The notes under the pieces: model-generated
Databases searched by the model: none
Seen by the model: the letters and a program-made list of their open reading frames with translations, nothing else
Told to the model about the DNA's origin: nothing
Shown: one piece after another, positions 1 to 8,644 of the stretch
Layout of the letters: every line of letters starts with the position of its first letter
Numbering within the stretch: position 1 is the first letter of the stretch
Source: an uncultured bacterium
GTDB taxonomy: Bacteria > Planctomycetota > UBA1135 > GCA-002686595
Length of the DNA: 64,000 nucleotides
Assembly (NCBI GenBank): GCA_937905825.1
Contig: CALCXM010000081.1
Location: 62,001 to 126,000, forward strand
Reading direction: 5' to 3'
Program-made: the position numbers and the translations under genes

Positions 1-2
1 TG

Positions 3-515
3 CTGGAAGCGGTCACTAGCCTGACTCACTTCGTGGAAAGGCACGAGTCGGATTCTCGTCAGCTAGCCTCGGGTGGACGCATGGCACAGATCCTTTCCCG
101 GGATGATGTGGAAGACGTGCTGCTTAATGACCTTTTATACTGGGCCCAAATTCTCATTATCTCAGGGGAAGGACTGGCGCGTGAGATTCTCAACTCGTTC
201 AGCCAGCTGCGCGAGATCGAGCTCTTGGTACCTGACGGTGTGGTCATCCACGCGCGGCCCGCTTCCTTGATTGTGGCCATCGTCAATCACCACGAGATGC
301 CCGTGGAGCTGGGTATCGAGGGGAAGATCTGCAACGCAGCCTCCATTCTCGATGTGCTGATCTGTGCGGGGTCGAACCCGGAGGCCAGTTCCTACATTTT
401 TCGGGGGGATAGCCGGCCACTCAGCGACTTGGAAGCACTCTTTGTCGCTCGTCTCGGAGAGGATGGGCTAGAGAAGCTGCCCGAGCAACTCAACTACCTC
501 ATTCGGGAAGCCTAG
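3..515 (+). CDS. HPr-like phosphocarrier domain protein, 5'-partial
   Basis: The frame is open to the left edge of the window, so the true start may lie upstream; GTG at 33 and ATG at 81 are the internal start candidates. The C-terminal half looks like the PTS phosphocarrier HPr: HARPAS (residues 73-78 counted from the GTG) carries the histidine phosphorylated by EI, and Ser104 in NAASIL sits at the place of the regulatory HPr Ser46. The roughly 60 residues before the HPr fold are not part of canonical HPr (about 88 aa) and I do not recognise them. No EI or EII gene is visible nearby, so a regulatory rather than sugar-transport role is possible. Family call fairly sure, role unknown. Confidence 0.7.
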   Translation: MEAVTSLTHFVERHESDSRQLASGGRMAQILSRDDVEDVLLNDLLYWAQILIISGEGLAREILNSFSQLREIELLVPDGVVIHARPASLIVAIVNHHEMPVELGIEGKICNAASILDVLICAGSNPEASSYIFRGDSRPLSDLEALFVARLGEDGLEKLPEQLNYLIREA

Positions 516-550
516 GTAGATGGTGTGTATTTGATGGTCAAAAGAACGAT

Positions 551-1285
551 CTAAACCCCAAGGAAGAGTCGACTGCCGAGCACCGCAGGCAGACCTGCTC
601 GGCGGATTCTTGCGGCTTCGATTTCGATGTCATACTCCAGGCGTTTGATGGAGACACAGTCTGCAGCCGTGTCGAACACCGCACAGGCCGCCTGGGGATT
701 GTCATCCCGTGGCTGGCCGATGCTTCCAACGTTGATCAGGGCCTTTTCCACCTGACCTAGCTCGATCAGGTCATCTGCCGTAAAGGCGGTCCGGTGTGGA
801 TCGTCTGTCAAACGGAGAAGTGCCACCGGGACGTGGGTGTGCCCGACGAAACAGACTGGACGTTTCATCACCTCGAGCGAGGGGTCCGCATCGCTCGTAC
901 TCTTGATGTAGTCGAAGAGTTCGGGCTTGTGGTAGGTGCCGTGTGCAGCGGAGCAATCCTCCAAATCCACCGTGTAGGGCAATTCGGCGAGCCAATCCAG
1001 GTCTTCCTGTCCCAGAACGGTCTGCGTCCAGCGAACCGCTTCCCTGGCAAACTGATTGAAGTAGCGCAGATCCAGTTGCCCTGCGGTGGCTGCATCGTGA
1101 TTCCCTCGAACGACAATGGCGCCGATATCTCGGAGTCTCTGGATGCACTCTGCTGGGGCGGCTCCGTAGCCGACAACATCCCCCATGCTTAGGTAGACAT
1201 CGATCTGCTGTGCCTGAAGGTAGTCTAGGGCAACATCGAGGGCCGTCAGGTTGCCGTGGATATCACCGAGAATGCCGTACTTCAT
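551..1285 (-). CDS. Metallophosphoesterase (YfcE/MJ0936-like)
   Basis: A 244-residue calcineurin-like phosphoesterase. The dinuclear metal motifs appear in the usual order: GDIHGN at residues 7-12, GDVVGYG at 35-41, GNHD at 61-64, His115 in AAHGTYH, and GHTH at 148-151. It is a cytosolic protein with no signal peptide and has the length of the small single-domain diesterase/phosphatase group. The substrate cannot be told from sequence. It overlaps the end of the upstream membrane-protein gene by 23 bp on the same strand, so the two are probably co-transcribed and translationally coupled. Confidence 0.9.
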   Translation of the reverse strand: MKYGILGDIHGNLTALDVALDYLQAQQIDVYLSMGDVVGYGAAPAECIQRLRDIGAIVVRGNHDAATAGQLDLRYFNQFAREAVRWTQTVLGQEDLDWLAELPYTVDLEDCSAAHGTYHKPELFDYIKSTSDADPSLEVMKRPVCFVGHTHVPVALLRLTDDPHRTAFTADDLIELGQVEKALINVGSIGQPRDDNPQAACAVFDTAADCVSIKRLEYDIEIEAARIRRAGLPAVLGSRLFLGV

Positions 1286-1949
1286 AGGTTTGTAGCCACC
1301 GGACCAAAAGGACGTGGGAGGCAGCCAGGACCACTATCGGCCCAATTCCCACCAGGAGTTCAATCTGACTCGGATCCTCATGCCCGAATGCTCTTGGGTG
1401 GGACCGGACGAGGTCAAGCGCCCAGCTCACGGGAACCGTGGCCGACTGCATGACCGCTGGCAGCAGCCAAGAGAGGAATGGAAGGAGGAGCAGGCGATTC
1501 CGACTCGTGCCGGGGGTTTCCAGGATCCAACCAGCAAGAAGGGTGAGGTGCAGGAGCGAGATCGCTAGAGGCGGGAGCAGGTTCAACCAGTGTGGGTGGA
1601 CTCCCTGAATTGCTGCCACCGCGAGGACGGCCGCTGGGCCAATGAGCCCGGGAGTGAGCATGGCCACCCATCTGAGGAGGACTCTTCGCATGGGGCCGCA
1701 GCGGTCGAGCATCCAGCGTGCGTCCTCTAAGGCGACCATCGAGAACAATGTCCCAAGCAACCCCGACAGGTAGGCGATTTGCTGGAGCCGGGCGTCTGGC
1801 TCGTCTCCGTGGCCAAGAAGACCCGTTGGCGTAAACAGGCCCAACAGGGGACCAGCGGCCATGCTTAGGAGGAGCCAAGAGACCCCGGCGGGGGTCTGGA
1901 ACCCCCGTCGAGTCATCCAAGAAATCACTGGGAGCAATCGCACAGGCAA
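1263..1949 (-). CDS. Multi-pass membrane protein of unknown function
   Basis: A 228-residue hydrophobic protein with about six predicted membrane segments (for example around residues 22-40, 55-75, 90-115, 120-142, 150-170 and 200-220). I recognise no catalytic motif. The layout loosely resembles an ABC-2 type permease subunit, but no ATPase gene is next to it. The TTG start is supported by an AAAGGAG Shine-Dalgarno eight bases upstream. Its 3' end overlaps the metallophosphoesterase gene by 23 bp, and it is divergent from parB. Confidence 0.75.
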   Translation of the reverse strand: MPVRLLPVISWMTRRGFQTPAGVSWLLLSMAAGPLLGLFTPTGLLGHGDEPDARLQQIAYLSGLLGTLFSMVALEDARWMLDRCGPMRRVLLRWVAMLTPGLIGPAAVLAVAAIQGVHPHWLNLLPPLAISLLHLTLLAGWILETPGTSRNRLLLLPFLSWLLPAVMQSATVPVSWALDLVRSHPRAFGHEDPSQIELLVGIGPIVVLAASHVLLVRWLQTYEVRHSR

Positions 1950-2109
1950 TGTTCTAGCTCCTTTGTTTGCAAGGATCTAGAAGCTTGCTGAGTTCCTTGC
2001 AACCGTCCTCTAATTCGGGGCATGGATCCCGGCCCTTCGCGGGTTAGCCTAGGTGCGGCCTAGTCTGGGCCAACATGCAGTTCCCTTCCAATGCTAGGAG
2101 GCAAACAAA

Positions 2110-3042
2110 TTGGAACGACGATTAGGTAGAGGTCTTGGGTCCCTTCTTGGCGGTGGGCCGGCAGGGGAGGCCGCTGATGAGGCGGCTGCTCGGCGGAGAG
2201 AAGGGGCAACTGAAATTCCCCTTATTGAGATCCGGCCCAACGGGAATCAGCCAAGGACTGTCTTCGCGACGGAAGGTCTCCAGGAACTTCGGGACTCGAT
2301 CAGCCAGCATGGGGTGCTTCAACCTGTTGTGGTTCGGAAGACTCCTGAAGGGTATGAGTTGATCGCGGGTGAACGCCGCTGGCGGGCATGCCGTCTCGCG
2401 GGGCTGGCGACAGTGCCTGCACTCGTGAAGGAGGACGTCGCTGATGAGCTGATGCTTGAGCTGGCACTGGTCGAGAACGTTCAACGCCGCGACCTGAATG
2501 CTCTGGAGAAGGCCAAGGGCTACAAGAACATGATGACTCAGCTTCAGTTGACTCAGGAGCAGGTAGCTGCAAAGGTGGGCTTGAAACGGGCTACCGTGGC
2601 GAATCACGTGCGTCTCCTCGATCTTCCGGTGTCCATCCAGGATGCTGTTGGAGAGGGTCTGCTCAGCATGGGGCACGCCCGGGCGATGCTTTCTGCCAAG
2701 ACTGAGGATGAGCAGGTGCGCTTGATGGAGACCGTTGTTCGCGAGGGGCTGTCAGTGAGAGCGGTGGAGGCTTTGATTCAGGGTCCGAGCGCACCCTCGC
2801 CGTCATTTGAGATTCCGAGACCAGAGACCAGGCCGAAGCCAAGCGACTCCGGGCGCTCGGTTGACTCCGACGATGAAGAGTCCTGGGTGACGGACCTGCA
2901 GCGGAAGATGCAGATTGCCCTGGGCACGAAGGTTTCTCTTCAGAACCGCGAAGGGTACAAGGGCAAGATTGTCTTGGAGTATTACAGCCGTGAGGACCTG
3001 GAGCGACTGCTCAAGGTGCTAGCGCCCCAGGACGAACTCTAG
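2110..3042 (+). CDS. parB: Chromosome-partitioning protein ParB
   Basis: ParB/Spo0J-type DNA clamp (310 aa). The N-terminal domain has the CTP-binding signature GERRWRA at residues 87-93 and ENVQRRDLN at 122-130. A helix-turn-helix (about 146-170) should read parS, and a C-terminal dimerisation region lies near 265-310. The N-terminal RRLGRGLGSLL is the usual ParA-interacting stretch. The start is TTG at 2110, with AGGAGG at 2096-2101. Two perfect parS-like palindromes lie immediately downstream. Unusually, no parA is adjacent: the upstream neighbours are a divergent membrane protein and a phosphoesterase. Confidence 0.95.
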   Translation: MERRLGRGLGSLLGGGPAGEAADEAAARRREGATEIPLIEIRPNGNQPRTVFATEGLQELRDSISQHGVLQPVVVRKTPEGYELIAGERRWRACRLAGLATVPALVKEDVADELMLELALVENVQRRDLNALEKAKGYKNMMTQLQLTQEQVAAKVGLKRATVANHVRLLDLPVSIQDAVGEGLLSMGHARAMLSAKTEDEQVRLMETVVREGLSVRAVEALIQGPSAPSPSFEIPRPETRPKPSDSGRSVDSDDEESWVTDLQRKMQIALGTKVSLQNREGYKGKIVLEYYSREDLERLLKVLAPQDEL

Positions 3043-3044
3043 AA

Positions 3045-3060
3045 TGTTCCACGTGGAACA
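3045..3060. other. parS: parS centromere site 1
   Basis: TGTTCCACGTGGAACA is a perfect 16-bp palindrome that matches the known bacterial parS consensus (TGTTTCACGTGAAACA class, one base change per half). It begins 2 bp after the parB stop codon. Confidence 0.9.
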
Positions 3061-3091
3061 CTTTTACCCTTCGGTGCGCTTTCACCCCGAG

Positions 3092-3107
3092 TGTTCCACG
3101 TGGAACA
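3092..3107. other. parS: parS centromere site 2
   Basis: A second identical TGTTCCACGTGGAACA palindrome, 47 bp (start to start) after the first. The two sites between parB and its terminator should form a ParB loading point and suggest a location near the replication origin. Confidence 0.9.
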
Positions 3108-3131
3108 AATAGCCAACCAAAGAGCTAGGCA

Positions 3132-3166
3132 CGAAAAAGCCCCGGCATTGAGCCGGGGCTTTTTCG
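3132..3166. terminator. Bidirectional intrinsic terminator
   Basis: A 15-bp GC-rich stem (CGAAAAAGCCCCGGC with its complement, 5-base loop ATTGA) flanked by A5 and T5 tracts. It lies between parB (+) and the convergent cyclophilin gene (-) and can serve both. Confidence 0.9.
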
Positions 3167-3190
3167 TGGAGCTCTTATGGGCCGAAAGGC

Positions 3191-4219
3191 TCAGGACCCT
3201 GGGATGATCGTGATGTTCTGGATAACGGCTGGCTCTGCGGGAACCAGGCCCGTGGTTCCTCGAGGCAGCAAGGAGATCTCTCTGACGATCTCAAGGCCCT
3301 CAATCACGTGCCCGAAGACCACGTTCGAGTCATTCAGTTGGTGGGAGTTCTCTCCGGTGATGGAAATCAGGCTTCCGCTGCTTTCCTCCGTGCCCAGAGC
3401 GGGGTTTGCGCTGAGGACCCCTGCAAAGTGGCTCAGGCCAGTTTCTTCCTTCTCCACGTTCTCCTCGGCGCCCTGGAAGCCCCAAGTCATCCGTTCGCTG
3501 CCCTCCTCTTTGGTTTTGGGGTCGCCTGTTTCGAACATTTGGCCGGAGGAGCGGTGGACCATCAGGCCGTTGTAGAAGCCTTCGTTGACCAGCTTGATGA
3601 AGTTCGCCACGTGCTTGGGCGCGCGCTCAGCATCTAGAGCGACAACGATATCGCCATGGTCTGTTTGAATACGTGCCTTTGGACTGTTGGCTGCTGGTTC
3701 CGGGTTGGCGAAGAGGGCGGGGTTCTTGGTACGCCACTGATTTTCGCTCGCGTAGACGTCGATCAGGTGAGCCACTTGGGACCTCGGCGTGTCGGAATCC
3801 CCAAAAATGCGTTCATCAGCCACTAGAGGGTGAGTCTTGTTCTCCTCCTGCAGTCGACCGAGGGCGGCGACGGCCTCTTCAAAGCGCTCTTCCTTGCGGT
3901 AGGAGGCTGCCAGGTAAAAAAGGCCCCATGGACCCGCTTGAGTGCCCGCAATCTCCGGAAGAACCGCTTCGATCGTTGCTGGGTCGCCGGTAGGGACCCC
4001 GCTTCCGTCCTCATCAACGCAAGCCATGAGCTTGTCCCAGCTCGCCTGGATCGCGGCGGCCTCCTGGGCCGTCTGGTACTGATTGAAAAGAATGGCAACG
4101 GTGCCGATGAGGGCCACTAGGGCGGCTTTCATCCAGTGCTTCTCGACGAAGGCGGCGAAGGCCGACTGCTCCTCATGAGCGACAATGGTGACTTCTGCGG
4201 CGGTTTTGTGGTCGGCCAT
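3191..4219 (-). CDS. Membrane-anchored cyclophilin-type peptidyl-prolyl isomerase
   Basis: A 342-residue protein counted from ATG 4219 (MADHK); a TTG start 13 codons upstream is possible but has no ribosome site. One transmembrane helix (about residues 30-50, ALVALIGTVAILF) is followed by a helical TPR-like region (about 55-150, resembling the YfgM/TPR_21 anchor). A cyclophilin domain follows (about 178-342), with IQTDHGDIVVALD, FYNGLMVHR and NSNVVFGHV-type elements; the catalytic-site arginine is in MVHRSSGQMFETGD. A periplasmic or membrane-face folding catalyst is expected. It is convergent with parB. Confidence 0.88.
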   Translation of the reverse strand: MADHKTAAEVTIVAHEEQSAFAAFVEKHWMKAALVALIGTVAILFNQYQTAQEAAAIQASWDKLMACVDEDGSGVPTGDPATIEAVLPEIAGTQAGPWGLFYLAASYRKEERFEEAVAALGRLQEENKTHPLVADERIFGDSDTPRSQVAHLIDVYASENQWRTKNPALFANPEPAANSPKARIQTDHGDIVVALDAERAPKHVANFIKLVNEGFYNGLMVHRSSGQMFETGDPKTKEEGSERMTWGFQGAEENVEKEETGLSHFAGVLSANPALGTEESSGSLISITGENSHQLNDSNVVFGHVIEGLEIVREISLLPRGTTGLVPAEPAVIQNITIIPGS

Positions 4220-4624
4220 GGAGCTTAAATGGTATCTATCTTCACCGGTTATGGGCAAGGACTATGGTTTAATTGTCCTTGAAACCCTGGGGTCTGTGGA
4301 GCGTCTGAACTCTCAGGTTGGTAATTGTGACGAAGAGTCGCCTTTGGGTGACGATTCTCCCGGAACATTCCAACCTAGCGAACGCAAGTCGCCCCTGATC
4401 CACGCTATTCAGCCGGACCATATATGGCCGAGCATTATAGGCGCCCACCGCAAACGTCAAGAGGGAGACCTGCACACTCCGATGTCAATCCTGTGCATTG
4501 ACAATTCTTTGATCGGACCATCCACGGTTCACAACACGGCGAAGAGCCGAGTTCTGGGTCTTTCGATGCGCCGTGAACTAGCTAGGATTGCCGCCCCCCC
4601 ACGCAACCGACCGCCCCTGACCAG
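4220..4624. other. 405-bp intergenic region, no gene seen
   Basis: Spacer between the divergent cyclophilin gene (-) and the DUF3352-like gene (+). It presumably holds both promoters. Open frames here lack coding-type third positions, and I found no RNA gene or clear promoter consensus. Confidence 0.5.
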
Positions 4625-6790
4625 ATGATTACGACGCTCCTGATACCTGCTCTTGTCCTTTCGCTTGGCGGGGATCATGCGGTCTATCACCCGAAGGACT
4701 GCAATCTCTACTTCGAGGTCCCCAACGTCTCTGGGGCTCTAGAGGCCTACAAAGAGGCCCCCCTGGTTCGCCTGTTCGAGGACCCGGAAATCAAGAAGTT
4801 CGTGGGCCTCGTGACTTCTACGCCCCCCGAGCAGGTGAGCCTTCACAACCTGTCCCAGATCTTGCTCAGCGAGTTACGCAACGAGCTCCCGGTGGCAGGC
4901 GTTGGCTTTCTGGATCTCGTTCCAGAGGTGGACCATGCATCTTTCTCTCTTGCGGGCATCGATCTCAACGGCCTCTTGCCCTTGATCCAGGAGGCGAACC
5001 ATGGGGATTCGGAGGGAATGCTCCAGCGCTTGGGGGACATTGGGATCACCTTAGTGGTCGACTTCAATGAGTCGGATACTGCTGCAGTGGCAGAGGAGTT
5101 GATTCGCTCCCAGCTACTGGAACATGCGCTCAACGCGTCCCCATCAGCGCCCTCTTTGATCGACGCTTCCAGAGAGCCTGGAACAGAATTGGATCTGGGT
5201 GACTACGACCTCAAGGACGATGATCATCCGGTCTTTGTCAGCGTCGTTAGATCCACCCAGCGCCTCACCGTGACCCTGGGGTTGTCGCCCGCGATATCGA
5301 TGCCGCTCACTGAGACGAACACCTTGGCGAGCAACAAACGCTTCCAGAGTACCGGGGCCCATTGGATGGGGTCTGAAGGAACGACGATCCTGAATACGTA
5401 CTTCAGCATCACCGGAGTAGGGGAGTTGATCGAACTGTTCGATCTCATCCCGGGGTGCCCACCCGGGTTGATCGATGGTGCCAACTTCTTTCTCGACACC
5501 ACGATGGCAGGCGGCGAACTCCACATTCGCATGCGCACACGATTGGCCGCGGGACAGTTCCATTCCGAGACGTTCACCCTGCAGCCCGGACTCGACCCCG
5601 CTCATCAACTGTTTAGCTTGGAGCCCATCACTCGCCAGAGTTTCCGAATGGCTCCGCCGGATGCGGTCGGCGTGTCCGCGTTCAATCTGAACAAGAACTT
5701 CCTGGCAGGTGCGCTGATGAAGGGGCTTGTCACTGTGACAGGACGAGAGGAGCAAATCCTTCTCGCGGATCTCAAGGAAGGCTATGACTTCCACCCGGTG
5801 GAGGACCTCGTGGGATCCTTGGGTGGGTCCGCCATGACCTACACTCTGCCCTACACGGCTATTGGTCAGCCGAAGGTCTTCCTTGCCCTCGACTTGGAAA
5901 ATCCCAAGGCGTTTGCCGCGGGGCTTGAGTCGCTTGGGCAGTTTGCCCTCGACGAAGGCAAGGGGATGATCGGTGTTCAGTCGAAGCCGTACCGCAAGAA
6001 CCCGCTCGTCGTGTTCTCACCGGGCAAGGCCTTGATGCAGCAGCTCTATCAAGGCATCGGCGAGGCCGCGCCAGCGTTCATCGAAATGAACCTTGTGATT
6101 GGAGTCTTGGACGACCGTGCGATCGTGTCGACCTCATCGATGTTCACGAAGCGTGAACTGAAACGTCTCATGAAGTCAAACGGTAGCGAACGTCATCCGC
6201 TAATGGATGATGCTAGGGACTTGCCGACCGGCATTCAGTCCTACACGACCACGGACTGGGGCTCCATGATCGAAGGCGGTTACGAATCTGTCCGGGGCTT
6301 CTTGCCCTTGATCGTGAATGCAGCTGGAGTCGAGTTGCCCTTCGAACTCGAGGACATGCCTTCGGGGGAGCTCTTTTCCATGTACTTCCAACCGTCCGTG
6401 CTTTGGAGTCGTCAAGTGGACGGCGGCGCCTATGCTCACGGCACTTCCTCCTTCGGTCCGGAGTTGCCCTTCCTAATTGGTGCTGGTGCTGGAGCCGGGG
6501 TAGTGATTGGCACTCGTAAGGAGAAGCAATCCAACGCTTGGCCGCCCGCGGAGGAAAAACCCAAGCTTCCCGATTCCGACGAACTCATGAAGGAGTTGCG
6601 GGTAGCTCTGGAGCTATACCAAGCAGAGCACGGGACCTTTCCAACCACCCTCGCGGAGCTGGCGGTTCCCTCCAAGAACTTTCCAGAGGGGTTCATTCGT
6701 GGTGGGGTGGTTCCCCGGGGCATGACCTACTCACTCGAGGTTGGTGGCAACGGCTACGAGTTGAGCGTCACGGTTTCCTCTGGAGACTGA
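4625..6790 (+). CDS. Secreted DUF3352-like protein with C-terminal GspG-like domain
   Basis: A 721-residue exported protein. It has a short hydrophobic N-terminus (MITTLLIPALVLSL), then a long region resembling the DUF3352-type surface proteins common in planctomycetes. A glycine/alanine-rich membrane segment (about residues 611-630, LPFLIGAGAGAGVVIG) follows. The tail (about 651-721) contains ELMKELRVALELYQAEHGTFPTT in two overlapping motif blocks, as in the mature part of type II secretion pseudopilin GspG. The tail lacks a prepilin peptidase site, so it is not a normal pilin. No other secretion genes are adjacent. The function of the main body is unknown. Confidence 0.7.
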   Translation: MITTLLIPALVLSLGGDHAVYHPKDCNLYFEVPNVSGALEAYKEAPLVRLFEDPEIKKFVGLVTSTPPEQVSLHNLSQILLSELRNELPVAGVGFLDLVPEVDHASFSLAGIDLNGLLPLIQEANHGDSEGMLQRLGDIGITLVVDFNESDTAAVAEELIRSQLLEHALNASPSAPSLIDASREPGTELDLGDYDLKDDDHPVFVSVVRSTQRLTVTLGLSPAISMPLTETNTLASNKRFQSTGAHWMGSEGTTILNTYFSITGVGELIELFDLIPGCPPGLIDGANFFLDTTMAGGELHIRMRTRLAAGQFHSETFTLQPGLDPAHQLFSLEPITRQSFRMAPPDAVGVSAFNLNKNFLAGALMKGLVTVTGREEQILLADLKEGYDFHPVEDLVGSLGGSAMTYTLPYTAIGQPKVFLALDLENPKAFAAGLESLGQFALDEGKGMIGVQSKPYRKNPLVVFSPGKALMQQLYQGIGEAAPAFIEMNLVIGVLDDRAIVSTSSMFTKRELKRLMKSNGSERHPLMDDARDLPTGIQSYTTTDWGSMIEGGYESVRGFLPLIVNAAGVELPFELEDMPSGELFSMYFQPSVLWSRQVDGGAYAHGTSSFGPELPFLIGAGAGAGVVIGTRKEKQSNAWPPAEEKPKLPDSDELMKELRVALELYQAEHGTFPTTLAELAVPSKNFPEGFIRGGVVPRGMTYSLEVGGNGYELSVTVSSGD

Positions 6791-6942
6791 GTAGAGACTG
6801 AAGGCGGTCATCTCTTCGATTCTGCGCCGAAGGACAGGAAGCAGCACTTAGAGTTCCGTTCCCCGGGACTTTCGCGAGGTCCCGTGATTGGAAGAGCCAA
6901 TACTTCACGACGAATGGCGGCTCTTCTGCTTTGATAGCGACC

Positions 6943-7692
6943 ATGAGTCAGCCCAAGCTCTCCTTCCGGCAACGTCTGCGACAGAACAAACGCTGGCGGC
7001 ATTCTCGAAGGGCGGTCGGGGCATGGCTCATGAGGCATCTGGGGGCCGCGCTCTTTCGCCTAAGTGCAAAGAGCTGGCGCGTCGAGATCTCGGGAAGCGA
7101 AAACATGGAAGCGGCCAAGGGAGAGAACGGCGGCCACTTCATGGCACTCTGGCACGGCAAGATGCTGATCGGGTTGCCCCATCACTGGGGCCCGAGGTAC
7201 CAGGTCCTGGTCTCCGCTAGCGCAGACGGAGACATCTCGGAGCATCTACTGCAGAGCTTCCAGTACCGAGTCATCCGCGGATCCAGCAGTCGCGGCGGCG
7301 CGCGCGCACTCCGTCAAATGTTGCAGGCACTGGGCAACGGTGACGTGTTGGTGATTACTCCGGACGGCCCACGTGGTCCCACCCACTCAATGAATCCCGG
7401 GCTTGCCTGGATGGCTCGCGCCACGGGGCACGGCGTCGTTCCATGCGGCTTCGCGGCGGAGTCTAAATGGCAGGCGAACAGTTGGGACAGACTGAACATT
7501 CCCAAGCCGGGTTCCCGTGTTGCGATCCACTATGAGCAGCCCGTTTTCATTCCTCGGGACGCAACCGAATCCGATCAAGTCGCCGCTACGGAACTCATCC
7601 GAAAACGCTTGCTGTCCGCGGAAGCGAAGGCTGCCAGCGCCTTGGGGATGGAGCCCGATCAACACGCGGGCGAAACGAACCAACAGGATTAG
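6943..7692 (+). CDS. DUF374 lysophospholipid acyltransferase-family protein
   Basis: Inner-membrane acyltransferase-like protein (about 249 aa from ATG 6943; a TTG at 6931 is less likely). DUF374 hallmarks are visible: MALWHGKMLIG (the H-containing first block), VSASADGDISEHL, RGSSSRGGARALRQM and the TPDGPRGPTHSMNPG block. This family is related to LpxL/lipid A acyltransferases and probably acylates a lipid A or glycolipid precursor. It lies 2 bp before the DUF72 gene, so the two form a likely pair. Confidence 0.85.
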   Translation: MSQPKLSFRQRLRQNKRWRHSRRAVGAWLMRHLGAALFRLSAKSWRVEISGSENMEAAKGENGGHFMALWHGKMLIGLPHHWGPRYQVLVSASADGDISEHLLQSFQYRVIRGSSSRGGARALRQMLQALGNGDVLVITPDGPRGPTHSMNPGLAWMARATGHGVVPCGFAAESKWQANSWDRLNIPKPGSRVAIHYEQPVFIPRDATESDQVAATELIRKRLLSAEAKAASALGMEPDQHAGETNQQD

Positions 7693-7694
7693 CC

Positions 7695-8615
7695 GTGGCA
7701 CAGGACCTCGTCGTCTCTCCCGATGTCCTTCGTCGGGTGCACATTGGTCCCGCTGGTTGGTCCTATCCGGACTGGGAAGGCATCGTCTATCCCAAGCCAA
7801 AGCCTCGGGGCTTTCACGCGTTGCCCTTCCTTGCCCAACTGTTCGACTGCGTGGAGGTCAACAGCAGCTTCTATGCGACCCCCAGCCCGAGGAACACACA
7901 ACGCTGGATTGAACTGGTGGAGGACCGTCCGGACTTTCGTTTTCTTGCCAAGCTCAACCAGTGTTTCACCCATGCTCCGCTGTTGGACGCAGCAGACCAT
8001 GCATGGGAACACACGTCCTTCCGCGAAGGGATACAGCCGCTCATAGATAGCGGGAAGTTTAAGGGGTTGCTGCTGCAGTTCCCCGTACAGTTTCGAGCTA
8101 CTGGATCCAACTGCGATCGACTTGCGCGCTTGCTCGAGGACTGGCAGGACGTTCCATGCGCCGTGGAGTTACGTCATAACAGTTGGTTCATCCCGAAGGG
8201 CACCGACTGGCTGGCTGCCCGCGGCGCAGGTCTCTTGCACATCGATCTGCCCGCGGCCAAGGATCATCCGCCGGACAATTTTCGCGCGACAAGCCCCTTG
8301 GGCTACCTGCGCCTGCATGGACGCAATAGCGCGAATTGGTTCAAAGCCGGGGCCGGCCGAGACGCTCGCTACGACTACCTCTACACCTCACAGGAGCTGG
8401 ACCAGCTCACCAGAAAGGTAGTCCAGATGGCGGAGACCTACGAGGACGTCTACGTGATCACGAACAACCACTTCGAGGGTCAAGCGATCGCGAACGCGAT
8501 CGAAATCCAGGCACGGCTTGCGAACGACGCGCCCCCTGCCCCGGCTTCGCTAATCGACCGCTATCCGCGTTTGCGATCCCAAGCGATCCCATTCGGGCAA
8601 CGCGAGTTGTTCTAG
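7695..8615 (+). CDS. DUF72 (YecE-like) protein
   Basis: A 306-residue TIM-barrel-like DUF72 protein. Typical blocks are IGPAGWSYPDWEG at the N-terminus, DCVEVNSSFYATPS (about 52-65), FLAKLNQCFTH, CAVELRHNSWF (about 153-163), YLRLHGRN and VYVITNNHFEGQA near the C-terminus. The biochemical function of the family is not established. GTG start two bases after the acyltransferase stop. The YecE-family call is secure. Confidence 0.9.
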   Translation: MAQDLVVSPDVLRRVHIGPAGWSYPDWEGIVYPKPKPRGFHALPFLAQLFDCVEVNSSFYATPSPRNTQRWIELVEDRPDFRFLAKLNQCFTHAPLLDAADHAWEHTSFREGIQPLIDSGKFKGLLLQFPVQFRATGSNCDRLARLLEDWQDVPCAVELRHNSWFIPKGTDWLAARGAGLLHIDLPAAKDHPPDNFRATSPLGYLRLHGRNSANWFKAGAGRDARYDYLYTSQELDQLTRKVVQMAETYEDVYVITNNHFEGQAIANAIEIQARLANDAPPAPASLIDRYPRLRSQAIPFGQRELF

Positions 8616-8644
8616 AAGCGCAGCGCCCCTCGTCGGCCAGACCT

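Noticed and set aside
4185-4628. Plus-strand open frame across the 4.2-4.6 kb gap
   Set aside because: Low GC3, overlaps the start of the cyclophilin gene and lacks any domain pattern.
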